A stretch of 64,000 nucleotides of DNA, taken from Melieria omissa (taxonomy: Eukaryota > Arthropoda > Insecta > Diptera > Ulidiidae). A program made the position numbers and the translations under genes. Under the pieces are notes generated by a model that made no database searches, was not told where the DNA came from, and saw only the letters and a program-made list of their open reading frames with translations. Within the stretch, counting starts at the first letter, position 1; the number at the start of each line of letters is the position of its first letter. Below are positions 11,377 through 22,840 of this stretch, piece by piece. The stretch lies in NCBI GenBank assembly GCA_963971225.1, contig OZ020270.1, forward strand, positions 74,292,432 through 74,356,431. Reading direction: 5' to 3'.

Positions 11377-12942
11377 GCTGACTTGAAGATTTCTCTATGA
11401 CCCGAGCCCTTGTTGTCATGCCAGTATCCATAGGAATACAGCCAACATGTCGCTTTCATCGCCTCCTCTGGAACTTTTAGATCCAGGGGAAGCAAGTCAA
11501 GCATGGCATTAAGAGCGTCACCCGAGACAGTGCTCATGGCACCCGTAATGCATATACATATACTTCTTTGTAGTCTGTTCAGAGCCATAGCTGTGGACTT
11601 AACCATTGTTCGTCTCCACCAGACTACCGATGCGTACGTAATTATGGGTCTGATGAGTGCGGTATATATCCAAAGGACCACCGCCGGCTTCAGGCCCCAG
11701 GTCTTGCTAAAAGCTCGACGGCACTGTTGGAAAACCTTCAGCACACGGTCTACCTTCGTCAAGACATGCGTCTTCCACATTAGTTTCCTATCTAGGATTA
11801 CCCCTAGATATTTCACTTCCGTGGATAGACTGAGGGTCACACCTTTCAGTACTGGCATTTCGAGACCATCCAGCTTCCGCTTCCTAGTAAATAGGACCAG
11901 AGTCGTTTTACTGGGATTGACGGAAAGACCCTGTCCTGTGCACCAGTTATCAATCTTATCCAGGACTTTCTGCATTTTTTTGCAAATCATCCTGAAGGAT
12001 CGTCCTGACACTAGTGCACAGACATCGTCCGCGTATGCTTGGACATGAATTCCGAGATCCTGCATCTCCCTTAGTAGAGAGTCGACCACGAAACACCACA
12101 GCAGTGGAGAGAGGACACCACCCTGCCGTGACGAATTGCTATCACTCTCACCAACGGTTAGCAATCTCTCGGAGAGCATGGAGCGGATCCACCTTATCAA
12201 GGTCTCATTTACCCCATGCATTCTGGCTGCTGAGCATATCGAGTCAAAGGTTGCATTGTCAAAGATTGCCCCTCAATATCCACAAAGACTCCCAAAGTGT
12301 AAGTTACGGTATGCCAACGGCCACAGCGCTTCTCGCTGTTTCGCACAAAGATCCGATGTCACTACGCCGCGTAAAACTGCAACGTAGTGTCTGCGTATTT
12401 GCTCGCGCAGCGAGCTGGCGAGCTCAGGTGGCAGAATGTGAGCTCAGGTGGCAGAATGTAGGCAAACCAGAAGGCAATGCGATTTGCTAGCATTGTCTTC
12501 AAGTCTCAGTCTCGATTCCGCAGTCGCACGAAACGGTGCGAAAATACAGAAGAAGAAACAAAAATAAATGTTGTTTGAATAAAAAGAATAACTTGTACTG
12601 GTCAGCTTCCAGCCCCACTTCAATCTTGGATACGATGTCATGTAGGGCTGAGTCGCATGAATTCCCACTCTGGTAAGCGTGTTGGTTTCTACTGAGTGGG
12701 CTCCTTGTCAGCACCTTCGCTCGGATGTGCTTTTCTACCATTCGCTCTAAGCTTTTCAGCATGAAATAAGTCAGGCTGATTGGCCTAAAGCTCTTGGCCA
12801 GCGTATAGTCATCTTTCCCTGGTTTGGGAATGAAGACCACTCTGACCTGTCGCCAAAGAGTTGGAATGTAACCATGAGCAAGGCAAGCCGTGAAGATCTT
12901 TCTAAGAGCTCTCACCAGCTTGTCTCCACCCCTCTTCAGCAT
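11331..12942 (-). pseudogene. LOA B1 ORF2: reverse transcriptase
   Basis: Two frames: 12942-12595 with LWRQVRVVFIPKPGK, SFRPISLTYFMLKSLERM and QHAYQSGNSCDSALH, and 12301-11331 with VFVDIEG, GGVLSPLLWCFVVDSLL and the intact catalytic AYADDVCALVSG. The thumb continues with LSVNPSKTTLVLF and VKYLGVILDRKLMWK. The two halves are separated by a 293-bp insertion (12302-12594). A one-base loss right after VDIEG changes frame. Confidence 0.85.
12302..12594. mobile_element. Small insertion inside LOA B1 RT
   Basis: Removing this segment restores the RT motif order (EADQY next to TLGVFVDIEG). It is flanked by GTA on both sides (12299-12301, 12595-12597) and its ends are AGTTAC and TAACTT, a very short inverted repeat. 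It contains a 20-bp tandem duplication (TGAGCTCAGGTGGCAGAATG, about 12420-12459). No coding capacity. A 3-bp duplication would suit several DNA-transposon superfamilies; the family is not recognised. Confidence 0.55.
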
Positions 12943-12954
12943 TATCGGGTAAAC

Positions 12955-13996
12955 TTAAGCAGGTCCTGGGGACTTGTAGTTTTCGAAGGAGGAAAAAGAA
13001 AACCTTACCGCCTCATCCGTTACTACTTCTGACGCGGAAAACCAGTTAAGCCTTTTAGTCCTATTACCTGTGTCATTGACCACACAACTGCCCACCACAG
13101 TGGGAATTATCCTGCTTCCCGGAAAATGGATCGCTAGGAGAGTGTTATAGGTCTCCGATTTAAAGGTAGTATAGGATCCATCAGGCAGGCGAAGAGAATC
13201 AAGCTTAACCGTTCGGTCTCTTTGTAGAACTCTGCACAGTCTTGCTGACTCCTTCATACCTTCAACCTCATTACAACAGTTTCTGCAAGAGTCCAGTTTG
13301 GCAAACCTCACTTTCTTCTTAAATTCCCTTTGGACGAGGTGATAGTTGGTCCAGTCATCCTCTTTTCGGGTCTTTAAGGCCCTATTCAGAAGCTTCCTAG
13401 ATCGTTTGCGTAGCTTCGAAAGCTCGGCACTCCACCATGGAACTGCTTTGCCTTGTCTGCTCGCTCTCAGCGGACACACCTCCTCATAGCAGCCAGTCAA
13501 AGTTGCTCCTAGTTCCCTAGTTGCTTCTTCAATCTTGGCTGTAGTTCGGAGTTTTTTCAGGATTGGTATACGCTCTGTCAGAAGCTCACCAAACCTGTTC
13601 CAGTCCGCCTTGCGAGGATTCCGTCCACCTGGTATCGACATTAGATCAATACCGAGTCGGAATTCGATAAAGCGGTGATCTGAAAGACAGACCTCCTCCA
13701 ATACCCGCCATTGCATGATCTGATCTGCCACTTTCCTGTTGGTCAGTGTCAGATCAATCACTTCTTGTCTTCTGCTGGTCACAAAAGTTGGTTTGTTACC
13801 AACGTTCTGAATCACCAGATCAGCCGACATAATGAATTCCAAAAGTTTAGTACCCCTGGGTGATGATACCCGCATGATGATACATGCTCGCGGTCTATCA
13901 CTCCCTTCGAGTTGAAGGATTTGTCCCCACGTAATGGCACCCAGACCACAGATACGCTTATAGCACACCCATGGCTCTTGGATTAATATTATTTGA
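12955..13996 (-). pseudogene. LOA B1 ORF2: endonuclease with internal deletion
   Basis: The frame begins with ILIQEPWVCYKRICGLG and jumps from RACIIM directly to GTKLLEFIMSADLVI. About 100 residues, including the GCDANAH block, are missing at about 13873. The remainder has FVTSRRQEVIDLTL, SDHRFIEF (catalytic His region) and VPWWSAELSKLRKRS, then the linker to RT with a final SPGPA at the frame end. Cannot encode an active nuclease. Confidence 0.82.
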
Positions 13997-15504
13997 GAAA
14001 CTAAATTATGCACTTGGGATTCTACCTCAATGGTGCCGGGAATTCGGTCTCGATGTCAACCCCTCTAAAACCGAGGTTATGCTTTTCAGTAAGAAGTATA
14101 AGATACCTCAGTTCGCACTACCTAAGCTACACGGTGTTAGACTTAGCCTCAGCAACAATGTTAGGTCTAATCCTCGACTCTAAACTAAATTGGAAGGCTA
14201 ACATTGCTGAAAGGGCACGGAAAGCCTCATGTGCTCTCTACTGCTGCAAACGGGCCCTAGGTGCTAGATGGGGACTACAACCCCGAATCATGTCCTGGCT
14301 TCACTCGGCGGTAGTTGAACCTAACCTCCTTTATGGTGCTGTTTTCTGGTGGCCTGCCATAAGTAAGGCGGTCAACCTGAAACCTCTTCATAAAGTCAGG
14401 AAGATGGCGGCCATTTTGGTTACAGCGGCTCTCCGCACTACACTCAGGAAAGCATTGTTTACCCTTCTCTACTGGTTCCCAACCGCGCAGCGGGTCAATT
14501 GACATGCGAAATGCTCTGCAGTCAGGCTAACCGCGACTTCCCGCTGGGCTAGACGGGATCTTGGTCATTCCAGGATTCTTACTCAAGATTGTTCGGTGCC
14601 AGATGTCATCAATCACATCTGCACCCCCACTCAATTTGATCACGGATTTACGGTCCGTATCCCTAGTAGAGGAGTGTGGACCGGTAGCGAGCTACCCTCC
14701 GGAAACTCCATCAATATCTACACTGACGGCTCCAAATTGGCGAACAAGGTTGGCTGCGGGATTTTCTGTAGCCAACTGGGGCTTCGTCTTTCCTTCCGCC
14801 TGCCTGACCATTGTAGTGTCTTCCAGGCAGAAGTAATGGCCATTTACCAGGCCTCAATCTGGCTCAAACGGATGTCCATATATATTCGGATAGTCAGGCA
14901 GCCATTAAATCGCTCGCCGGGGCGACCACTTCATCCAGACTGGTCCTTGACTGCCGAAAATCGTTGAACAGTCTAGCTAGGCGCTCCAGCGTCTCACTAC
15001 TCTGGGTTCCAGGGCACAGAGGCATTGTAGGCAACTGCGAGTCGGACGAATTAGCCAGAGCAGGCACATTGCTCGCTGAGACCTCGTCCTTTCTTAAAAT
15101 GGGAGCTCCTATTGCATCGATTAAATTGATGCTCAGACAATTCTACCAAAGAGTAGCGAATAAACTGTGGTCTGAGGAACAGACTTGCAGTATATCTCGA
15201 TTAACCTGGCCTTCCTATAACATCAAACGGACTAACCAGCTGCTTAACCTTAGCCGTCTCTCAATAAGCACAACGGTATCGGTGCTCACAGGTCACTGTC
15301 TTATGGGTAAGCATGCGGAGAGACTGGGACTGCAATCCAACGACTACTGTCGAGGATGCGGGTCCGAGGAGGAGGAGGAGACCGTTCTCTACCTGTTGTG
15401 TCAGTGTCCTTCACTAGCCAGAAGAAGACTTAAGTCTATCGGCTCAGCTTTCTTTACCAGTTTAACCGAGCTATCGCCTCTGAATATCAGGGATATGGCC
15501 CATG

Positions 15505-16538
15505 GGGTGGCTTTCCGTAATTCGATACTCGATCATCGTTGGCTCGACACATCGATTCGATATCGAACGCTCAACGAGACAGTTTCGGTTTCAGTAATTC
15601 GATATGAGAACTCTCGTTTTCATTTTTTGGGAAGTGTGTGGAAAGTACTTTGGAGCTGTCAGAAGCATCGGGAAGTAAACAAAACGTAAAAATAAACAAA
15701 TTTAAAAATTGTCTGAAATAAAAATGTACAATTGGCGGTATTTATTGTTTTTAGAGGAGTTTCGTCGTGAAACTCCAATCAATAGACGAAGATTAAGAGG
15801 TGCAGCGGCTCAATGGGTGCTGCAATTTCCTCATCGCTGGAGAAAACATCTTCACATAATCCTTTATAAGAACTTTCAGTTACATCGCGCTGCGGGCCAG
15901 AAGAGGCAGCAACAGAAGAGCATGGCATATCTACTTCAGCCACGCCCGGAATTCCCGTTATTTGGGCATTTATTTTTCCTGCAGCTATAACCCGCTTTTC
16001 CAAATTGCTTAACTGCACGGCGTCATACGGTCCACCACCCGTTTTCGTCAGGCTCTTCATTCGGGGGGTCAATTTTCGTTTGGCGTTATATTTGTAGTCA
16101 GTCCATACTTAAAAAATATTACGAGTTACAGGTAAAGTTTTCTACATTTCAAAGAAAGCGTTTTTACTTAATTTCTGCCATCCCTTCGTTGTCTTCATTG
16201 GAGGCCCATTGCTGTTCAACAATTCTGTCAATCTCAACTTTTTTTTTGTCGCGGCCGTTGTTGCAATTCTGCAAACTATTTTTGCGAGCTCGGCACGTTG
16301 CTCCATGAATTCGATTGACATCTTTATTTGTCCAGCGTTCGTTTGTTGACTCCTAAAAAAATTAAAAACATTTATTAGTTGTTGACAACGGCGCAAACGA
16401 TCAAAACGAGAGCAAAGTTGGTATCGAACTGTTTGTATCGAACGTTCGATACGACACGATGACATTTTGTGTTACGGAAAGCAAAAACGATAGTTCGATA
16501 CACGTATTTGCTCGATATCGAATTACGAAAAGCCCCCC
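15505..16538. mobile_element. TIR DNA element carrying a Myb/SANT-like gene
   Basis: Left end GGGGTGGCTTTCCGTAATTC (15505) and right end (reverse complement) GGGGGGCTTTTCGTAATTC (16538) form imperfect inverted repeats of about 27 bp. CATG flanks both sides (15501-15504, 16539-16542). The element splits the last codons of LOA F, so its boundaries are fixed by the interrupted reading frame. It carries a minus-strand gene with a zeste-like Myb domain but no transposase. Superfamily unresolved; such Myb-like accessory genes are known from PIF/Harbinger, whose usual 3-bp duplication is not obvious here. Confidence 0.6.
15779..16465 (-). CDS. Myb/SANT-like DNA-binding protein of the TIR element, copy 1
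   Basis: Two minus-strand pieces, 16465-16142 and about 16105-15779. The first has IEFMEQRAELAKIVCRIAT and NGPPMKTTKGWQKL. The second starts with VWTDYKYNAKRKL and runs to an acidic C terminus (CEDVFSSDEEIAAP). Together they match the zeste-type Myb/SANT domain (about 80 residues with the conserved Trp residues). A short intron of about 65-70 bp is likely between them: GT near 16166 and a TTTTTAAG acceptor near 16102 on the minus strand. The exact donor is uncertain. Probable DNA-binding factor for the element. Duplicated almost perfectly at 20164-20850. Confidence 0.6.
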
Positions 16539-16632
16539 CATGTTCATAACAGAATCTTCTTGGTTCTCAGCGCAGTAAGGGGGAGTCGCATCAGCCACTG
16601 GGGTATCACAATGAGCCATAAGTTGTGCTTAA

Positions 16633-17344
16633 GGGGCCCGAACACTGTAAACTGCGATTTTTCATATGTTTTTTATTTTATTTATTAAAAAAAAACGGAC
16701 GTTCCGATTTACATGAAACTTTACACATATGTTAATAAATGTTTAGATTACCTTTTTTACTACCTTTTTTAATTCGATTTGCCCCTTTCAAAACTTAAAA
16801 CGCGATTATCTCGAAACCATGTTTTTTGACCGCGTTGACAGCATAACTGAAAAAGTTTTTATCCGATCGACCTGATTCAAATTGCATTCTATTCGGGAAT
16901 AGTGTCGCTTCTGCTCGACGTAGCCGTTTTTCGATATATGCCAAACTTTTTTTTTTATAAATAATTTAGTGCAAAATTTTACGCGAAAAAAAAACTTTTT
17001 CTTCAAACAGCCGCCATTTTTTTTCTAATCAATATTTTCAAAATCCCCTACGTCAAACAGTAGCCAGTAATGTATATTTCAAGAATCTTTTTTGTTTTTT
17101 GCTCTAGGAGGCTCCGTTATGCTGATTTTCTGTCAACGCGGCAAGGGTCATTTTAAAAAGACGACATTTTGGATCAGCTACAGAATACAAACATGGCCGC
17201 CAAAAAAAAAAAAAAATTGTTTTCGATAATCTGAACATTTATTAAGATATGTGTAAAGTTTCATGTAAATCGGAACGCCCGTTTTTTTTAAATAAATAAA
17301 ATAAAAAACATATGAAAAATCGCAGTTTACAGTGTTCGGGCCCC
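16633..17344. mobile_element. TTAA-flanked MITE with long TIRs
   Basis: 712 bp starting GGGGCCCGAACACTG and ending CAGTGTTCGGGCCCC. The inverted similarity extends about 118 bp inwards, through CGATTTTTCATATG and TTTACATGAAACTTTACACA. TTAA lies on both sides (16629-16632, 17345-17348). The duplicated locus at 21001-21020 has a single TTAA and no element, so this is an exact filled/empty site pair. TTAA duplication suggests the piggyBac superfamily. No transposase. Confidence 0.88.
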
Positions 17345-17348
17345 TTAA

Positions 17349-19157
17349 GTGAGCTTATCACATAGGAGGCTGCGACTCCAACCTAACCTACGCCTAGCTG
17401 GATCCGCGGATTCCAGCTCCACCTTCTCATCTACATCATCAACTTCAAACTCCTCATTCCATGCACTATCATTTTCATAGACAACGTCTTTTCCATTTGC
17501 AGAGCCCTTTGAACTTGTGCTTTTTGTTAGTGTTTTCTATGGAAGCTGTTTTTTAGATTATAAAACAGACTTTCACTTGGGCTTAGGGGTTTGGCTTAGG
17601 GCTTAGGGGTTCGCTCATTGGCTTAAGTTTTGGTATTGGCTTTTTTCCTTACTAATATCATCAACAGTGTTTTCTACATCTTTTACGTCGTACTCTACAA
17701 GTGGCTTCTTCCTTACATACGTTCATGGTATTCTGATCACTGGAAATGATACGAACTGGGAAGGCTCTTAGAAAAAACGTTTACATTTACCCCAAAAAAT
17801 GTGTACATTTCCCCCACATTAAAATTATTGGGGGGAATGTAAACACGAAAAAAGGAACAAAATGACTGCAAATTTAAGGAAAGACATTTACAATTTTAGT
17901 TCCTTCCACTCTAAGATTGATAAAGAAAGTAACAATATTACAAGGATTTTTAGTTTAAGCAATTTCACACACAAATTAAAAAATACTAACAAAACTGATT
18001 TTCACTTTTAGAACACACGTTCTCTTTAAGACTAAAACTTACATATATAGGTTATTATAGGTTAGCCTTTTTTTGTCGTTTTTATTTCGAAAAAGACAAA
18101 CCTTATTTAATATAAAATATAAATTGCACACTGTCTGTGACGTTTGATTGAGGAACTTTTCCGTCAAAATTTTTTGGTAGCTTTAATAAAATTTGGGGGA
18201 GTAAAGAAGCTTACGATCCCGAGAATGAATTCATCCAAAAAAAATAAGCAACTAAAAACTTGCAAGTTTAACTCTTATTTACACAGGGAGAAGGGTGACA
18301 TACGAATTTAGATACGAATTTACCTACTGGTATTGAAGCAAAAAGATGAAGCAATTAAATCAATTTGTTTTAAATATTTTGTTCTTAGTATTAAAATAAG
18401 AATACAGAATTGTATTTAATACGAAAGTACAATTTATTTTATTGAAAAAGATGCGAGATTGTAAAACTGGTCCGGAATTGCAATCGCTAATAATACATAT
18501 TTAGTATTGTTAGGAAAATCATACACGAATAAAAATAACAAAAACACAAAAGTAATAAAAACAAAAAATAATGAAACATTTTTAATAAAATTCATCAGAA
18601 ACAATTAGAACTATGCGAACCTACTGATTTAATAAAAAACAGGATTCTACAAAATCTAAAACTATAAATAATTTAAATAAAAAATGACAAAAATATTATA
18701 AATAATTCGGAGAAAAATAATAAAAACTAAATTCAAATTGTACATATCGATTTCGATATTAACCGCCACCTCTCACGCGTCACAAACTAAACAGTAGTTA
18801 CACAAATAGTAACTTAATTTATCAAATTTTTCCTGAAAATACTAAGTACTTATACTAGCTTTTAGAAAAAATATGTAATCTGGAGTGTGTCTTAATATTT
18901 CCTTTTAAAAGGTGTAAATGTTACTGCAAAACAGTCATCCTTAAAAAATCAGGTGGCAATGTTCGAAATGTATAACCTCACATTTTACCTTCACGCCGAA
19001 TTCTATACAACTGGGATGCTAAGTAAAAGTCTTGAAGATATACTACGTGGAATGCAACAACACCATTACAGTAAATGGATTGGCCGAAAAAAGAATCAGC
19101 AGCCAAAATAAAAAAAATTTAAAAGACCATAGCGCATGCTATGTTTTGTTACACAAG
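17349..19157. other. AT-rich flank with a possible coding remnant
   Basis: The stretch 17400-17530 read on the minus strand gives an acidic peptide (SAWNEEFEVDDVDEKVELES) and 17600-17720 gives a Lys/Pro-rich piece, separated by stops. This may be a decayed exon, repeated at 21060-21390. From 17800 to 19157 the sequence is AT-rich with no coding, tRNA or TIR signal that I can support. Confidence 0.35.
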
Positions 19158-19949
19158 CAGGGCCCATGGCAACGATTAAGCGATGTGAAACTGGGAGAGT
19201 AAGCCGATTTTTGTGCGTTTTTTGCAATTCACGTACACAGTCCGTGTGTGTTGGCAGTGATCAGCTCTTCACTGTGTCTGCTCTTTTCCCGATATTAGGG
19301 ATTAGGGATTCCTTACAATTATTTGCTTTTTAAATTATGTTCTCATTAATTTTCTGAATTAAATGCCAACACATGAACTTTTTTGGTTTAATTATGTAAA
19401 TATTAATGAAAAATATACCAAAGAAAACAAAGCTAAATGCATTGAATATGACGGGGTCAATTGTCGTCCTTTGTATTTCGCATTTCTTCATTTAGCGAAT
19501 CTCTAACGATCAGGTATGCTTTTTTTCCTAAATGCTGTAGTTTGACCGCAGGGTTGTTTTTTTGAATGCAGCTTATAAAATCTTAATTTAATTGAATTAA
19601 AGTCATACCCAAAGATTATTTTGACGCTTTTGGGCAATAATATATTTTTCTAGTCAATTTTATACAAACGTATTACGAAATGGCACCAAAAATATACAAA
19701 TAAAAAGACAAATTTCTTTGGTCACAAAAAATGACTCACACCAGCTACACTGGCAATTTGAAATCAACTAGAACAACAACCCCGTTTTAGAAATTTATAT
19801 GGAGGAAAAAGTACCTTCCTGATCAACCTTGGGGCTGACTATAGTCAGCCCCAAGGTTGCAATTTTGCAATAATATTAGTGTAATTCTGTGCATGTATTT
19901 CTACCGGCTCTCCCAGTTTCACATCGCTTAATCGTTGCCCATGGCCCTG
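19158..19949. mobile_element. 792-bp TIR element between the two duplication copies
   Basis: Starts CAGGGCCCATGGCAACGATT and ends, inverted, with CAGGGCCATGGGCAACGATT. Similarity continues through AAGCGATGTGAAACTGGGAG, giving roughly 40-bp TIRs. CAGGG termini are typical of hAT elements, but the expected 8-bp target duplication is not seen (ACACAAG versus TCTCGCTC). An internal GGGGCTGACTATAGTCAGCCCC palindrome lies at 19831-19852. No coding capacity. The CAGGGCCCATGGC terminus also closes copy 2 at 22828-22840. Confidence 0.65.
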
Positions 19950-19952
19950 TCT

Positions 19953-22840
19953 CGCTCAACGAGACAGTTTCAGTTTCAGTAATTCGATATGAGAACTCTC
20001 GTTTTCATTTTTTGGGAAGTGTGTGGAAAGTACTTTGGAGCTGTCAGAAGCATCGGGAAGTAAACAAAACGTAAAAATAAACAAATTTAAAAATTGTCTG
20101 AAATAAAAATGTACAATTGGCGGTATTTATTGTTTTTAGAGGAGTTTCGTCGTGAAACTCCAATCAATAGACGAAGATTAAGAGGTGCAGCGGCTCAATG
20201 GGTGCTGCAATTTCCTCATCGCTGGAGAAAACATCTTCACATAATCCTTTATAAGAACTTTCAGTTACATCGCGCTGCGGGCCAGAAGAGGCAGCAACAG
20301 AAGAGCATGGCATATCTACTTCAGCCACGCCCGGAATTCCCGTTATTTGGGCATTTATTTTTCCTGCAGCTATAACCCGCTTTTCCAAATTGCTTAACTG
20401 CACGGCGTCATACGGTCCACCACCCGTTTTCGTCAGGCTCTTCATTCGGGGGGTCAATTTTCGTTTGGCGTTATATTTGTAGTCAGTCCATACTTAAAAA
20501 ATATTACGAGTTACAGGTAAAGTTTTCTACATTTCAAAGAAAGCGTTTTTACTTAATTTCTGCCATCCCTTCGTTGTCTTCATTGGAGGCCCATTGCTGT
20601 TCAACAATTCTGTCAATCTCAACTTTTTTTTTGTCGCGGCCGTTGTTGCAATTCTGCAAACTATTTTTGCGAGCTCGGCACGTTGCTCCATGAATTCGAT
20701 TGACATCTTTATTTGTCCAGCGTTCGTTTGTTGACTCCTAAAAAAATTAAAAACATTTATTAGTTGTTGACAACGGCGCAAACGATCAAAACGAGAGCAA
20801 AGTTGGTATCGAACTGTTTGTATCGAACGTTCGATACGACACGATGACATTTTGTGTTACGGAAAGCAAAAACGATAGTTCGATACACGTATTTGCTCGA
20901 TATCGAATTACGGAAAGCCCCCCCATGTTCATAACAGAATCTTCTTGGTTCTCAGCGCAGTAAGGGGGAGTCGCATCAGCCACTGGGGTATCACAATGAG
21001 CCATAAGTTGTGCTTAAGTGAGCTTATCACATAGGAGGCTGCGACTCCAACCTAACCTACGCCTAGCTGGATCCGCGGATTCCAGCTCCACCTTCTCATC
21101 TACATCATCAACTTCAAACTCCTCATTCCATGCACTATCATTTTCATAGACAACGTCTTTTCCATTTGCAGAGCCCTTTGAACTTGTGCTTTTTGTTAGT
21201 GTTTTCTATGGAAGCTGTTTTTTAGATTATAAAACAGACTTTCACTTGGGCTTAGGGGTTTGGCTTAGGGCTTAGGGGTTCGCTCATTGGCTTAAGTTTT
21301 GGTATTGGCTTTTTTCCTTACTAATATCATCAACAGTGTTTTCTACATCTTTTACGTCGTACTCTACAAGTGGCTTCTTCCTTACATACGTTCATGGTAT
21401 TCTGATCACTGGAAATGATACGAACTGGGAAGGCTCTTAGAAAAAACGTTTACATTTACCCCAAAAAATGTGTACATTTCCCCCACATTAAAATTATTGG
21501 GGGGAATGTAAACACGAAAAAAGGAACAAAATGACTGCAAATTTAAGGAAAGACATTTACAATTTTAGTTCCTTCCACTCTAAGATTGATAAAGAAAGTA
21601 ACAATATTACAAGGATTTTTAGTTTAAGCAATTTCACACACAAATTAAAAAATACTAACAAAACTGATTTTCACTTTTAGAACACACGTTCTCTTTAAGA
21701 CTAAAACTTACATATATAGGTTATTATAGGTTAGCCTTTTTTTTGTCGTTTTTATTTCGAAAAAGACAAACCTTATTTAATATAAAATATAAATTGCACA
21801 CTGTCTGTGACGTTTGATTGAGGAACTTTTCCGTCAAAATTTTTTGGTAGCTTTAATAAAATTTGGGGGCGTAAAGAAGCTTACGATCCCGAGAATGAAT
21901 TCATCCAAAAAAAATAAGCAACTAAAAACTTGCAAGTTTAACTCTTATTTACACAGGGAGAAGGGTGACATACGAATTTAGATACGAATTTACCTACTGG
22001 TATTGAAGCAAAACGATGAAGCAATTAAATCAATTTGTTTTAAATATTTTGTTCTTAGTATTAAAAGAAGAATACAGAATTGTATTTAATACGAAAGTAC
22101 AATTTATTTTATTGAAAAAGATGCGAGATTGTAAAACTGGTCCTGAATTGCAATCGCTAATAATACATATTTAGTATTGTTAGGAAAATCATACACGAAT
22201 AAAAATAACAAAAACAGAAAAGTAATAAAAACAAAAAATAATGAAACATTTTTAATAAAATTCATCAGAAACAATTAGAACTATGCGAACCTACTGATTT
22301 AATAAAAAACAGGATTCTACAAAATCTAAAACTATAAATAATTTAAATAAAAAATGACAAAAATATTATAAATAATTCGGAGAAAAATAATAAAAACTAA
22401 ATTCAAATTGTACATATCGATTTCGATATTAACCGCCACCTCTCACGCGTCACAAACTAAACAGTAGTTACACAAATAGTAACTTAATTTATCAAATTTT
22501 TCCTGAAAATACTAAGTACTTATACTAGCTTTTAGAAAAAATATGTAATCTGGAGTGTGTCTTAATATTTCCTTTTAAAAGGTGTAAATGTTACTGCAAA
22601 ACAGTCATCCTTAAAAAATCAGGTGGCAATGTTCGAAATGTATAACCTCACATTTTACCTTCACGCCGAATTCTATACAACTGGGATGCTAAGTAAAAGT
22701 CTTGAAGATATACTACGTGGAATGCAACAACACCATTACAGTAAATGGATTGGCCGAAAAAAGAATCAGCAGCCAAAATAAAAAAAATTTAAAATACCAT
22801 AGCGCATGCTATGTTTTGTTACACAAGCAGGGCCCATGGC
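19953..22840 (+). repeat. Segmental duplication, copy 2
   Basis: Second copy of 15568-19170 without the TTAA MITE. It begins inside the Myb-carrying element, so it lacks that element's left terminus and the upstream LOA F sequence. It ends in the shared CAGGGCCCATGGC, after which the sequence diverges. Confidence 0.92.
20164..20850 (-). CDS. Myb/SANT-like DNA-binding protein, copy 2
   Basis: Duplicate of the gene at 15779-16465, with the same two pieces (20850-20527 and about 20490-20164) and the same likely intron. The inferred protein is unchanged as far as I can read. The copy has lost the element's left terminus, so it can no longer move as part of that element. Confidence 0.6.

Larger units (their letters stand above)
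10257..13996 (-). mobile_element. LOA family B (copy B1), 5'-truncated
   Basis: Minus-strand element with endonuclease, RT, RNase H and C-terminal Cys/His region, ending in a (CATC)n-like 3' tail at 10257-10275. GAGAAACTAA occurs at both edges (about 10249-10258 and 13994-14003), consistent with a target-site duplication. The target is RT sequence of another LOA element: a CGGCAAATA...CTGAGAAACTAA remnant lies on the left, and element F resumes with KLNYALGILPQW on the right. The element is broken by an endonuclease deletion, frameshifts and a 293-bp insertion. Confidence 0.8.
13992..17395 (+). pseudogene. LOA element F: RT thumb, RNase H, C-terminal region, interrupted by insertions
   Basis: Plus strand, starting in RT after the catalytic box (FGLDVNPSKTEVMLF). 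Then LGLILDSKLNWKANI, the LYGAVFWW thumb, RNase H (IYTDGSKLANKVGCGIF; FQAEVMAIY; YSDSQAAIKSL; WVPGHRGIVGNCESDELA) and the CCHC-like CRGCGSEEEEETVLYLLCQC. The coding end is cut by a TIR element (15505-16538) and resumes at 16543 as FITESSWFSAQ with stop at 16577, matching FITCSGWFETS in element E. The 3' UTR contains a TTAA MITE and ends in CCTAACCTACGCC. At least three frameshifts. Element A (1-764) is the likely missing upstream half. Confidence 0.85.
15568..19170 (+). repeat. Segmental duplication, copy 1
   Basis: Matches 19953-22840 over its whole length, apart from the 712-bp TTAA element present only here. I saw about ten single-base differences over 2.9 kb, so the duplication is recent. 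It covers most of the Myb-carrying TIR element, the end and 3' UTR of LOA F, and 1.8 kb of AT-rich sequence. It ends in CAGGGCCCATGGC. Confidence 0.92.

Noticed and set aside
17581..17612. Several CTTAGGG words resembling telomeric repeats (also in the duplicate near 21260)
   Set aside because: Only three or four imperfect copies inside a low-complexity tract; Diptera lack TTAGG telomeres. Probably chance.
18000..19157. Possible regulatory or RNA gene in the AT-rich duplicated stretch
   Set aside because: No stem-loop, promoter box, or splice-like pattern beyond what AT-rich sequence gives by chance.
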